From contig CBDFGG010000006.1 in assembly GCA_965247015.1 (NCBI GenBank), forward strand, positions 614,844 through 678,843: a DNA stretch of 64,000 nucleotides, written 5' to 3'. Below are positions 34,597 through 43,511 of this stretch, in pieces. Origin of the DNA: JAIXWP01 sp965247015 (GTDB lineage Bacteria; Bacteroidota; Bacteroidia; Flavobacteriales_D; Sanyastnellaceae). The translations under genes were made by a program, and so were the position numbers. The notes beneath the pieces are model-generated. The model saw only the letters and a list, made by a program, of their open reading frames with translations. It was not told the origin of the DNA and ran no database searches. The stretch's first letter is position 1. The number at the start of each line of letters is the position of its first letter.

Positions 34597-35052
34597 TTAA
34601 CTCGAATGGTCTGCTACAATGGTCCATTGACCATTCAGCTTTTTCCACACCAACGAGTAGTGTCCAGAAAGAGTATCCGTCGCTCTAAAGAGTTCCCATT
34701 GACCAATTACAAAAGCATTTGCAGAATCTAATCGATCCATGTGCTTATTGGTAAACTTTAGTTTCCCCATCGAAAGCGCATCTGGATATGAATTCTTATA
34801 ATTGGTAAGCGTGGTTTGCCAACCGTTCGTGATGCCTCTTCTACCAATAAACATTAAGGAATCACTTTTCCAATATGCTTGCATAAACCTTTCAAGACTT
34901 GCATCATTCCATGCTTCCTCTTGAGCGCTCATGATGGAATCGATGATTTCCAAATCACGGTTTTCCGAAACTCCTACTGGAGCTTTTGTTTTATTGCAAG
35001 CAATGACAAGCACAGATGCAATAAATAACCCTATGGAAAAACGCTTATACAT
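34597..35052 (-). CDS. DUF4440/SnoaL-like (NTF2-fold) lipoprotein
   Basis: 151 aa. Lipobox VIAC at residue 19; the rest fits an NTF2-like fold (SAQEEAWNDASLERFMQAYW, then KSDSLMFIGRRGITNGW and SLVWKKLNGQWTIVADHSS). Typical of small periplasmic proteins of unknown ligand. It overlaps ychF by 8 bp, so it is translationally coupled. Confidence 0.78.
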   Translation of the reverse strand: MYKRFSIGLFIASVLVIACNKTKAPVGVSENRDLEIIDSIMSAQEEAWNDASLERFMQAYWKSDSLMFIGRRGITNGWQTTLTNYKNSYPDALSMGKLKFTNKHMDRLDSANAFVIGQWELFRATDTLSGHYSLVWKKLNGQWTIVADHSS

Positions 35053-36145
35053 TGAAGCGGAAGTGCATTACGTCGCCATCTTGAACGATATATTCCTTCC
35101 CTTCTACTGATAACTTTCCTGCATCTTTTACCGCAGCTTCTGACTTGAAGTTGATGAAGTCGTTGAACTTAATCACTTCTGCTCTGATGAATCCTTTTTC
35201 AAAATCAGTGTGAATCACGCCTGCTGCCTGAGGCGCAGTATCTCCTTTGTGGATGGTCCAAGCGCGAACTTCTTTTTCACCAGCGGTGAAATAAGTTTGA
35301 AGATTTAGCAAGCGGTAAGCCGCTTTGATCAATTTTGATACACCTGGCTCATCAAGGCCTAGGTCGCTCAAAAACATTTGACGCTCTTCAAAGGTCTCTA
35401 ATTCTGCAATATCCGATTCGATTGCCGCGCCGATTACAAGCACCTCAGCATTCTCATCTTTTACAGCCACTCTCACCTTCTCCACGTGTTGATTACCTGT
35501 TGCCACACTTGCCTCTTCAACATTGCATAAATACAATACAGGCTTAGAAGTCAACAATTGTAATTCACCATTCAACTTCTCCTCATCTTCTGTCTCTGGT
35601 GGACAAGTACGCGCTGATTTACCTTGTTCCAATGCGGTTTTGATACGCATCAGGTAATCATAAATTTTCTTTGCAGCAGAGTCACCGCTGTTTGCAGCGC
35701 GCTGCACTTTAGCGATTCTCGCTTCTACTGCTTCGAGGTCTTTCAACTGAAGCTCAATATCAATGATCTCTTTATCTCTCACTGGATCAACGCTTCCATC
35801 AACGTGCACTACGTTTGGATCATCGAAGCAGCGCAACACGTGAATGATTGCGTCAGTTTCGCGGATGTTTGCGAGGAATTTATTTCCGAGACCTTCCCCT
35901 TTGCTTGCGCCTTTTACAAGACCAGCAATGTCGACGATCTCGATCGTGGTTGGAACGATACGTTGCGGATTAATAAGATCTGCAAGTGCATTCATACGCT
36001 CATCTGGAACGGTGATCGTTCCGACGTTTGGTTCAATTGTACAAAAAGGGAAATTAGCCGCTTGTGCTTTAGCATTGCTAAGACAGTTGAACAAGGTGCT
36101 TTTTCCTACGTTGGGAAGCCCAACAATTCCGCATTTCAGTGCCAT
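35045..36145 (-). CDS. ychF: Ribosome-binding ATPase YchF/OLA1
   Basis: 366 aa. P-loop GLPNVGKST, switch region EIVDIAGLVKGASKGEGLGN, and the NVEE sequence (YLCNVEEA) in place of NKxD, which explains ATP rather than GTP preference. A coiled-coil insertion is followed by a C-terminal TGS domain (YFTAGEKEVRAWTIHKGDTA). Stress-linked translation factor. TATCTTTG box (36165-36172) 19 nt upstream of ATG. Confidence 0.95.
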   Translation of the reverse strand: MALKCGIVGLPNVGKSTLFNCLSNAKAQAANFPFCTIEPNVGTITVPDERMNALADLINPQRIVPTTIEIVDIAGLVKGASKGEGLGNKFLANIRETDAIIHVLRCFDDPNVVHVDGSVDPVRDKEIIDIELQLKDLEAVEARIAKVQRAANSGDSAAKKIYDYLMRIKTALEQGKSARTCPPETEDEEKLNGELQLLTSKPVLYLCNVEEASVATGNQHVEKVRVAVKDENAEVLVIGAAIESDIAELETFEERQMFLSDLGLDEPGVSKLIKAAYRLLNLQTYFTAGEKEVRAWTIHKGDTAPQAAGVIHTDFEKGFIRAEVIKFNDFINFKSEAAVKDAGKLSVEGKEYIVQDGDVMHFRFNV

Positions 36146-36189
36146 ACCATTTTATTTCGGGCGGCAAAGATAATGTTTTACTGCCCAAT

Positions 36190-37005
36190 CTAATCTCGAA
36201 TGGTCAAATAGACATTACCAATGTGGTTTCGGCCTCTTTGTGATTCAACCACTTCTGCTGTGCCATCGGCTTTGATGCGATATACTACCACACTATACGT
36301 GTCACGAATGATGGGAAAAGTTTTGGTAGAGTTTGCTTCTATAGACTCTCCGTAAGGATTGTTGACATCCAAATTAAAGGCAGCATTGCCAGCAGGTGTT
36401 TCTCCTGCATCATAATATGAATAGTAAACGAAGAGTAGATCTGCAGTTTGATTTTCGATGATCAGCGTATAGTTTGCATTGCTGACAAAGGCCATATCTT
36501 TTGAAAGTCTATCCGTATTCTTGACCTCAGGACAATACCATGGATTGATTTGCATGGGACGCAAACGAAGATCGTTCTCAAAGCGAGCGCAACCATAATT
36601 GATATTTTTAACGTTGGTTGAAACCTCTCCTTTCGATGGTGCTGATGTCTTTGGTACTTGTGGAGCTAGCGGAGCTGCAGGACCTGAACTTGGAGCGATT
36701 GGCGCATCCGGTGCTACGGGTGCTGAAATTTGTTGATCGCTGCTTGGAGTAGTGGTGCGTGTTGGCTTTGAAGGAGCTTTTGGACTCGTTGATCCAGATA
36801 CCTTAGAAGATGGAGCCTTGGGAGTGGCTGGCTTCGCAGAAGCACTAGGTGCAGGTTTTGGAGCAGGTGTCTTGGTTTTACCTTTTGTCACCGTTGATTT
36901 ACTTGGTGCAACGGGCGTAGATTTTGTTTGAGCACTCGCTCCAACGCAAAGCATTAGAAACACAACACAAAGTGAGATTGCTCGGTGTAGTAGATTAGTT
37001 TTCAT
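36190..37005 (-). CDS. Exported Pro/Ala/Lys-rich protein
   Basis: 271 aa. Signal peptide ends SAQ at residue 26; residues ~27-125 are low-complexity Pro/Ala/Lys/Ser (APSKSTVTKGKTKTPAPKPA type), a probable extended linker. The C-terminal ~150 residues look globular (TLIIENQTADLLFVYYSYYD, SVVVYRIKADGTAEVVESQR) with two cysteines. Unknown function. Confidence 0.7.
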   Translation of the reverse strand: MKTNLLHRAISLCVVFLMLCVGASAQTKSTPVAPSKSTVTKGKTKTPAPKPAPSASAKPATPKAPSSKVSGSTSPKAPSKPTRTTTPSSDQQISAPVAPDAPIAPSSGPAAPLAPQVPKTSAPSKGEVSTNVKNINYGCARFENDLRLRPMQINPWYCPEVKNTDRLSKDMAFVSNANYTLIIENQTADLLFVYYSYYDAGETPAGNAAFNLDVNNPYGESIEANSTKTFPIIRDTYSVVVYRIKADGTAEVVESQRGRNHIGNVYLTIRD

Positions 37006-37077
37006 GGCAATTGGTTTTAGCGAATGTAGCCAAAACGACCTTGAGACTTTTCAAAAAAAAATAGAAATATTTCTTGT

Positions 37078-37545
37078 CTAGTACGCTGTAAATGTGCGTA
37101 CATTCTTGTATGATACCGTGTGAACCGCGCCAGAATTGAATTCCGCGAATTCAAGTGTCACGTTATCTAATACTTTCGGAACCTTTAATCCACGGACAAC
37201 ACCTTCTATAATCGGACTTTCGAGGCCGAAATCGTGTATTTCTGATATTTTTAAGGTGTCAGATTGACCACTATGCGCAAGAATCACGTTTTGAAGTCCA
37301 AAGGCGAATTGAATATTCTTCCCTTCTATTTCAGTAAGCTTAAGAATAATATATTGCTCATTGTCTTGATTTGCCCCAGGCATCGCATTTAAAATCAAAG
37401 CAGGTTCGAAAAGGAGCTTATAGCCCTTAACCTCTGTTAAGTTGGGCATTTCCATGTTAATGGGCTGAGCCTCAGAAACAGGTTTATTGGACTTGCATCC
37501 AATAAAGGTAAGAACCACAATGAAAGGAAGGATTTTCGTAAGCAT
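37078..37545 (-). CDS. Hypothetical lipoprotein
   Basis: 155 aa from MLTKILPFIVVLTFIGCKSN; lipobox FIGC. Beta-rich body with no recognised family. A near-consensus TATCTTTC lies 3 nt before the ATG. The in-frame ATG at 37590 is upstream of that box and is rejected. Confidence 0.65.
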   Translation of the reverse strand: MLTKILPFIVVLTFIGCKSNKPVSEAQPINMEMPNLTEVKGYKLLFEPALILNAMPGANQDNEQYIILKLTEIEGKNIQFAFGLQNVILAHSGQSDTLKISEIHDFGLESPIIEGVVRGLKVPKVLDNVTLEFAEFNSGAVHTVSYKNVRTFTAY

Positions 37546-37665
37546 AGTGAAAGATACGAAAAAGAACTCAACTTGGTTTGAGATTTCCACAAGATTCCAA
37601 CACTCCCCTATTCGCCCATTTGAAAAGGGTACATTTGCGCACCAAATTCAATATAAATTCCCCAA

Positions 37666-38511
37666 ATGAGCACTACTGTAGAATTACAAAAGATCGCATC
37701 TCAAGTGAGACGTGATATTGTAAGAATGGTTCATGCCGTAAACAGCGGACACCCCGGCGGAAGCCTTGGTTGTACTGATTACATCGTGGCCTTGTATTTC
37801 AACGCTATGAATGTAAAAGCGGACCAATGGTCGATGGATGGCATCAACGAAGATTTATTCTTCTTGAGCAATGGTCACATCTCTCCTGTTTGGTACAGTG
37901 TGCTTTCTAGAAAGGGATTCTTTCCAGTTGCGGAATTAGCAACTTTCAGAAAATTGGATTCACGTCTACAAGGACATCCTACGACTCATGAAGGTCTTCC
38001 AGGCATTAGAGTAGCAAGTGGTAGCCTTGGACAAGGCCTTTCAGTAGCACTGGGTGCAGCGCAAGCTAAAAAGCTCAACAACGATCCTTCGCTTGTTTAC
38101 ACCCTCCACGGAGATGGTGAATTACAGGAAGGACAAATTTGGGAAGCGGCGATGTACGCTGCTCACCACAAGGTTGACAATATCATTTCTGCGATCGACG
38201 TGAATGGTCAGCAAATCGATGGTCCAACTGAAAAGGTAATGAACTTGGGCAATCTCAGATTGAAATGGGAAGCATTTGGCTGGGATGTAATGGAAATGGA
38301 AGGAAATGATATGCAAGCTGTCGTGGATGGCTTAGCAAAGGCGAAGAGCATGACAGGGAAAGGAAAACCTGTTATGATTCTAATGACTACTTCAATGGGT
38401 AAAGGTGTTGACTTCATGGAAGGTACGCACAAATGGCATGGTGTGGCGCCAAACGACGCTGAACTAGCAAACGCCCTTGGTCAGTTAGAAGAAACGCTTG
38501 GCGACTATTAA
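37666..38511 (+). CDS. Transketolase, N-terminal subunit
   Basis: 281 aa. TPP-binding half: VNSGHPGGSLGCTDYIVALY, and the diphosphate loop GDGELQEGQIWEAAMYAAHH with NVNGQQIDGP-like DVNGQQIDGP. It pairs with the next gene to form one active site at the subunit interface and moves two-carbon units in the pentose-phosphate pathway. TACATTTG box at 37630-37637, 28 nt upstream. Confidence 0.93.
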   Translation: MSTTVELQKIASQVRRDIVRMVHAVNSGHPGGSLGCTDYIVALYFNAMNVKADQWSMDGINEDLFFLSNGHISPVWYSVLSRKGFFPVAELATFRKLDSRLQGHPTTHEGLPGIRVASGSLGQGLSVALGAAQAKKLNNDPSLVYTLHGDGELQEGQIWEAAMYAAHHKVDNIISAIDVNGQQIDGPTEKVMNLGNLRLKWEAFGWDVMEMEGNDMQAVVDGLAKAKSMTGKGKPVMILMTTSMGKGVDFMEGTHKWHGVAPNDAELANALGQLEETLGDY

Positions 38512-38544
38512 TCCTTCATCATTCACCTTTTATTTTAGAATAAC

Positions 38545-39498
38545 ATGTTAGATTTCACAATACACGGTTCAAACGATACTCGCTCAGGTTTCGGAGAAGG
38601 ACTTCATGAACTCGGAAAGTCAAATCCAAAAGTGGTAGCACTTTGTGCTGATTTGATCGGCTCATTGAAAATGGATGCGTTTAAAAAAGATTTTCCAGAA
38701 CGCTTCTATCAAGTAGGGATTGCAGAAGCCAATATGATGGGCTTGGCAGCAGGTATGACGATCGGAGGTTATATTCCTTTCACAGGAACATTTGCCAACT
38801 TCTCTACGGGTCGTGTTTACGATCAAATCCGTCAGAGCATTGCATATAGTGACAAGAATGTAAAGATCTGCGCTTCTCACGCCGGACTTACGCTTGGAGA
38901 AGATGGTGCAACCCACCAAATTCTTGAAGATATTGGAATGATGTCGATGTTGCCAAACATGACCGTTATCAATCCATGTGATTTTAATCAGACTAAGGCC
39001 GCTACCATCGCGATTGCAGCGCATCACGGTCCTGTTTACCTGCGCTTCGGCAGACCAAAGGTGGCAACATTCACTGCTCCTGATCAGAAATTTGAAATCG
39101 GCAAGGCTTGGCATATTCACAGTGGAAACCATGTATCCATCTTCGCAACAGGCCACATGGTTTGGAAGGCTGTTGAGGCTGCTAAAGCTCTTGAAGCCGA
39201 AGGCATCACCGTTGATTTAATCAACATCCATACTATCAAGCCACTTGATGTAGAAGCTGTTGTAAACAGCGCTAAAAAGACCGGCGCAGTGGTCACAGCA
39301 GAAGAACATCAAATCACTGGCGGACTAGGAAGTATCATCGCACAGACCTTAGCAAAATACCATCCAACGAAAATTGAATTTGTTGGTGTGAATGATAGCT
39401 TCGGAGAAAGTGGAACTCCTGACCAATTGATGGAAAAATATGGCCTTGGTGTGAAGGATATCATCGCCGCAGCGAAGCGAGTGACTAGCAAAAGCTGA
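38545..39498 (+). CDS. Transketolase, C-terminal subunit
   Basis: 317 aa, 33 bp after its partner. Pyrimidine-binding domain (FYQVGIAEANMMGLAAGMTI with the catalytic Glu; FTGTFANFSTGRVYDQIRQS) and C-terminal domain (VDLINIHTIKPLDVEAVV). Split transketolases of this type are usual in many Bacteroidota and archaea. The 107 bp after it carry the promoter and palindrome of the SMC-like gene. Confidence 0.93.
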   Translation: MLDFTIHGSNDTRSGFGEGLHELGKSNPKVVALCADLIGSLKMDAFKKDFPERFYQVGIAEANMMGLAAGMTIGGYIPFTGTFANFSTGRVYDQIRQSIAYSDKNVKICASHAGLTLGEDGATHQILEDIGMMSMLPNMTVINPCDFNQTKAATIAIAAHHGPVYLRFGRPKVATFTAPDQKFEIGKAWHIHSGNHVSIFATGHMVWKAVEAAKALEAEGITVDLINIHTIKPLDVEAVVNSAKKTGAVVTAEEHQITGGLGSIIAQTLAKYHPTKIEFVGVNDSFGESGTPDQLMEKYGLGVKDIIAAAKRVTSKS

Positions 39499-39516
39499 GC
39501 ATTCACTAGTTTTCAC

Positions 39517-39571
39517 CAATTCATTAACAACGCTTGTTGACCTCATTATTGGGGGTTAGCTTTGTGTGTTA
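39517..39571 (+). promoter_or_regulatory. Promoter/operator block of SMC-like gene (copy A)
   Basis: CAATTCAT, then palindrome TTAACAA-CGC-TTGTTGA (39524-39540), a 16-bp spacer, -7 box TAGCTTTG (39557-39564) and TGTGTTA. The TTG of the palindrome (39534-39536) is the likely -33 element; 20 bp separate it from the -7 box. The same architecture, same total length, recurs at 43293-43347. Confidence 0.7.
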
Positions 39572-39605
39572 TCGCTTTTTTAGAATTACCTAAACGAATT
39601 TTACC

Positions 39606-42260
39606 ATGATCACACGTATCATTGGAATTAACACGAGCACATACGTCAACGCAGAAATGCGCCTTGACGATTGTGATTCTATTCAACTTGTTGGTCCAAA
39701 CAACGTCGGAAAATCGACGCTTATCTATACCCTCAACTTCCTGTTCGTTGTGGACGGTAGTAAGATGTCATTCTCCGGTCAACGTAGAGGTGACAAGGAA
39801 ACTATTCACCACTATTTCCCTACACATAACCAAAGTTATATTGTATTCGAAATCAAAAAAGGTTCGAACTACTGTATTATGGTGAAGCGTGATAGCGAAG
39901 GTGAATTGGAATACTACCGCATCACTGGTGAATACAACCATGATTACTTCTTCAAAAAAGATGGTCAGCAGCAACGTATTCGCCGTTGGGAGGAAGTTCA
40001 AGAGAAACTTGAAAAAGAAGCAGTAGAACTTTATCTCTTCAAGAGTAAATCAGAAGTATTCAATACGGTTTACCAGCGTGGACGCCGCAATGAGGCGGTA
40101 ATCTGGTTAGAGGATAATGTACGTACCGACGGATTGAGCAACAACTTCTCAAAGATTTATCGCTATTTGATCAATTCTAAATTGATCACCAATAAATCAT
40201 TGAAAGAATCCCTCATTATCGCGGATAACAGAGAAAACGAAGGAATTAATTTTTCTCAGAAAAATAAAAAAGACATCAACGACCTCGTACGTATCAACGA
40301 CGAGATTCGCGTGATTAAGTCCATCCAAAAAGACTTCGAAGAATTCCGAGAAGTAGTGAACTTATACAAAGCAAAAAACCGCATCGTGAGTGATCTGGTT
40401 TATGCTTTTGAAAAACAATATCAAGGTGTCATCAATGAGCTAGATAGCTCACGTCTTGAAAAGGAAAAGACTTATCAAACAACGCTGGTAGTTGTGAATG
40501 AAAAGTTCAAACCTCGTCAAGAAGAATTGAACCGTGAGATTGGTAAGAAGGAAACTGAAATTGAAATTCGCGAGAAAGAATTTATCGCGCTTCAAACACA
40601 GCTTGATCTTATCAATAGCTACGAAGACAAGAAGTTTTTGCAAGAATCACTTCTCAATCTAGACGCGAAGCGTAGAGAGACGGAAGTGAGAATCACCATG
40701 GTGGAGAATCAAAACCTCAACGGAAAACAATTAGAAGGTAAGCTTTCGAAATTGGATGGTGATTGCAACAAACTTGAAGCTCAAATCAAGAACTACGACA
40801 ATCAGTTGATTCAACATATCACTGATAAGGACGATACACGTAAACTCCTCAACACGATCTTCTCACCTGACTTTGCTGCAATGCCAGACAAGTTGGTGAA
40901 AAAGAAAGTAACCAAAGCAGGAACTACACTTAAAATCTTTGACGGAGAAATTGAGCTTCCAAAGAAGTTCGAGCTCCGTGATGTGCCTTCAGTGAAAGCT
41001 TTGAAAGATGAGCTTGCTGAATTGAAAAAAGAAAAATCAGAACTCGAAAAACTTTGGGCAGTATCTCTTCACATTGATAAGACAAGAAAAGAACTTGAGA
41101 AAGTTCTTTCGGATATCGATGTAGTAAAAGATAAACTGAAGAAGATTGATACCAAGCCACAACTAGAAGAAACAGTTGGCGAACTTGGAACAGAGCTTCG
41201 TGCTATGAAAAACGAGCGCGATCGTCTGGAAGATGATTTGAAAAAACTCAAAAAAGAAATCGCAGAGAAATCTACGTTACTTGATACCCTTCGCGAAGAC
41301 ACTCGCAAAAATGAAGAGCGTATCATTGAGTTGAAAAAGCGCAAGCAAGAAATCGAAATGTTTGGTATCACGCCAACAGAGTATGAAACGACTGAGTCGC
41401 TCGATGAAATCTATGCGAAAATTCGCCTTGCGAACGTAGACAGAGAAACATTGAAAGCATCAAAAGATCGATCATTCGATCAATTGAGATTCAAAACAAA
41501 TTCTGCCATCGCTGACGAAACTGAATTCATCAAGTTCATCGAAGATGAAATTGCTTGTATCAACGATAAAGAAAGAAGTATCGAAGGACTTCTTGGTAGT
41601 ATCTCAACACAGTTTGCAAACCCTGCATACAATTTGAGAAAACGCTATGAAGAATTCAAGACATTCGTTTACAATAGATTCAATGAAAGCCTTGCTAGAA
41701 CACGCATTTCTAACATCGAATCATTGAAAATTGAATTGGTTGATAACAAGAAAGTGCTTTATGAATTAGAGCGCATTGCTTCTATCGAAAACCTTTCTTC
41801 ACAGTTAGCATTTGAATTTGAATCAGGAGAAGATCTCAAGATTCTTAACCAATACCTTGACAGCGGAAAATCAGTTGACTTCACTGATTTGTTCGACATC
41901 GAACTTCACTTGAACGTTAAAGGAACTGTGAAGCGCGTTGACTTGAAAGAGCAGGTGGAATCAGATGGTACAGACAGAATGATCCGTTTGGTTATTGTAA
42001 TGTCAATCATCAACCGTCTAGCAATTAGCAGTGAAGAAAACAGAATCGCATTGTTCATTGACGAGATTGGTACCATTGACGAACACAACAGACCACAGCT
42101 GGTGCAGTTCTGTAAAGAGCACCACTTCATTCCAATCTTCGCTGCACCTCAGCCATACGATGGATTTAGCAAGTACTACTTCATCTTCAGAAGCAAAGGC
42201 AAGATTAATCTTAATGACAAACAACACGCGGTACGCAGAGAAGAACTTACGAATCTGTAA
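39606..42260 (+). CDS. SMC-like ATPase, MksB/MukB-type condensin subunit
   Basis: 884 aa. Walker A GPNNVGKST (residues 30-38) near the N-terminus; two long coiled-coil stretches (about 230-410 and 480-620) flank a short hinge-like region near residues 415-475; Walker B IALFIDEIG with D819-E820, followed by a switch-type QFCKEHHFIPIFAAPQ. The place of the ABC signature (expected LSGGE or similar) reads SDGTDRM (S786-D790). Size and layout fit MksB, the SMC of Mks condensins that compact chromosomes or restrict plasmids. Partners appear to be the genes at 43512 and 44711. Alternative: other RecN/Rad50-like ATPase. Confidence 0.75.
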   Translation: MITRIIGINTSTYVNAEMRLDDCDSIQLVGPNNVGKSTLIYTLNFLFVVDGSKMSFSGQRRGDKETIHHYFPTHNQSYIVFEIKKGSNYCIMVKRDSEGELEYYRITGEYNHDYFFKKDGQQQRIRRWEEVQEKLEKEAVELYLFKSKSEVFNTVYQRGRRNEAVIWLEDNVRTDGLSNNFSKIYRYLINSKLITNKSLKESLIIADNRENEGINFSQKNKKDINDLVRINDEIRVIKSIQKDFEEFREVVNLYKAKNRIVSDLVYAFEKQYQGVINELDSSRLEKEKTYQTTLVVVNEKFKPRQEELNREIGKKETEIEIREKEFIALQTQLDLINSYEDKKFLQESLLNLDAKRRETEVRITMVENQNLNGKQLEGKLSKLDGDCNKLEAQIKNYDNQLIQHITDKDDTRKLLNTIFSPDFAAMPDKLVKKKVTKAGTTLKIFDGEIELPKKFELRDVPSVKALKDELAELKKEKSELEKLWAVSLHIDKTRKELEKVLSDIDVVKDKLKKIDTKPQLEETVGELGTELRAMKNERDRLEDDLKKLKKEIAEKSTLLDTLREDTRKNEERIIELKKRKQEIEMFGITPTEYETTESLDEIYAKIRLANVDRETLKASKDRSFDQLRFKTNSAIADETEFIKFIEDEIACINDKERSIEGLLGSISTQFANPAYNLRKRYEEFKTFVYNRFNESLARTRISNIESLKIELVDNKKVLYELERIASIENLSSQLAFEFESGEDLKILNQYLDSGKSVDFTDLFDIELHLNVKGTVKRVDLKEQVESDGTDRMIRLVIVMSIINRLAISSEENRIALFIDEIGTIDEHNRPQLVQFCKEHHFIPIFAAPQPYDGFSKYYFIFRSKGKINLNDKQHAVRREELTNL

Positions 42261-42277
42261 CCGTAAAACGAATATGA

Positions 42278-42308
42278 AAAAGGCTGTCAACATTGACAGC
42301 CTTTTTTA
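42278..42308 (+). terminator. Intrinsic terminator after SMC-like gene
   Basis: AAAGGCTGTCA / TGACAGCCTTTTTT, eleven-base stem with a CA-containing four-base loop and T-tract. Separates the SMC gene from the antisense dioxygenase gene. Confidence 0.9.
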
Positions 42309-42325
42309 TTTTACCAAAAAATAAA

Positions 42326-43204
42326 TTAAGATCTAAACATCACTCCTGTCATAGAAATAGAGCCCATCATGGTTTTATCATTGAAGAATTGAGGTTCCTC
42401 TTTATTATCTTGTAATGCTAAGATGTAGAGCAGTGGCCAGAAGTGCTCTGGTGTCGGAATTGAATTTTTGAATGCAGTTCCAAGCGATTTATAATTCAGC
42501 AATGATTGATGATCTCTGGTTTGAATAAATGATTTGAATTTCTCATTTGCTTCTACGGCCCAATCGTATCCACTATTCATATTTCCCCAATTCAGCATTC
42601 CGAGGTTGTGAACCATGTTTCCCGATCCAACAATCAAGAATCCTTTTTTTCTCAATTCAAATAATTGTTTTGCTAGATCGTAGTGATATTGTTCGCCTTT
42701 ACGGTAATCCAAGCTCAACTGAACAACCGGCACATCAGCCGCGGGATAGAGATGTTTCAAGACACTCCAACAACCATGATCCAAACCCCATTGCAAATCA
42801 TCTCCTACCAATAGAGGTTTCAATATCTCTTTGGTCTCAGCAACCAAAGAAGAAGAACCAGGAGCTGGATATTGTACATCAAAAAGTGCCTGAGGAAATC
42901 CTCCAAAATCATGAATGGTCTGAGGTTTATCCATCGCTGTCACGAACGTACCTGGAGTTTCCCAGTGTGCGCTGATGCATAGGATAGCGTTTGGACGAGG
43001 TATGTTCTTGGCAATCTCTTGCCACTTCATTGAGAATTCATTTTGTTCAATAGCATTCATCGGGCTACCGTGACCGAAGAAGATCACAGGCATTAATGGC
43101 GACGGTGCCAAAGGCGCAGCCATGGCTTCTAAATCAGATAATTTCATAGCGACTCCTGCAACAGGAATTAACGTTAATAATTTGACAAAATCCTTTCTTT
43201 TCAT
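42326..43204 (-). CDS. YgiD-type extradiol ring-cleavage dioxygenase (DODA family)
   Basis: 292 aa from MKRKDFVKLLTLIPVAGVAM (signal-like leader; the longer frame from 43246 is rejected). Metal-site motifs: PVIFFGHGSPMNAIEQNEFS, CISAHWETPGTF, GLDHGCWSVLKHLYPAADVP and GSGNMVHNLG. Non-haem zinc/iron enzyme of the 4,5-DOPA-dioxygenase group; substrate unknown. It lies antisense between the two halves of the Mks-like locus, and its 5' end faces the 43293-43347 promoter block. Confidence 0.87.
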   Translation of the reverse strand: MKRKDFVKLLTLIPVAGVAMKLSDLEAMAAPLAPSPLMPVIFFGHGSPMNAIEQNEFSMKWQEIAKNIPRPNAILCISAHWETPGTFVTAMDKPQTIHDFGGFPQALFDVQYPAPGSSSLVAETKEILKPLLVGDDLQWGLDHGCWSVLKHLYPAADVPVVQLSLDYRKGEQYHYDLAKQLFELRKKGFLIVGSGNMVHNLGMLNWGNMNSGYDWAVEANEKFKSFIQTRDHQSLLNYKSLGTAFKNSIPTPEHFWPLLYILALQDNKEEPQFFNDKTMMGSISMTGVMFRS

Positions 43205-43292
43205 AGAACTAATTCTTTCCAAAACAAAGATGTAGCATAAATGCACAACTAGCGTTGACCTAGGTCAAGAAATCATGATTTGGAGTTATCCT

Positions 43293-43347
43293 CAATTCAT
43301 CAACAAGTGTTGTTAAACCCGCGTCCAATCGGTAGATTTGTGTGTTA
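43293..43347 (+). promoter_or_regulatory. Promoter/operator block of kleisin/KITE unit (copy B)
   Basis: CAATTCAT, palindrome TCAACAA-GTG-TTGTTAA (43300-43316), 16-bp spacer, -7 box TAGATTTG (43333-43340), TGTGTTA. It matches copy A at 39517-39571 base for base in the motifs, while the 16-bp spacer shares only three positions. This means the motifs, not simple duplication, are conserved. Confidence 0.7.
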
Positions 43348-43370
43348 AGATAACCCGAATTAACTGCTAC

Positions 43371-43496
43371 ATGAACACCCTAGAGATGAATGACTTGGTC
43401 ATTGCTGAGCGCAATGATATTTATAAAAAATATATCACCACATCAGAAGCTGAATTGCCTGAAGTGAAAGTGAAATACACGTTGATAGAAGAATAA
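43371..43496 (+). CDS. Small ORF (41 aa) heading the MksF/MksE unit
   Basis: MNTLEMNDLVIAERNDIYKK then YITTSEAELPEVKVKYTLIE plus E. Starts 24 nt after the promoter block and ends 15 nt before the kleisin-like gene; charged, no TM. Length and position suggest a real peptide or a leader; nothing else known. Confidence 0.45.
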   Translation: MNTLEMNDLVIAERNDIYKKYITTSEAELPEVKVKYTLIEE

Positions 43497-43511
43497 TCAA
43501 ATTCGATTAGA

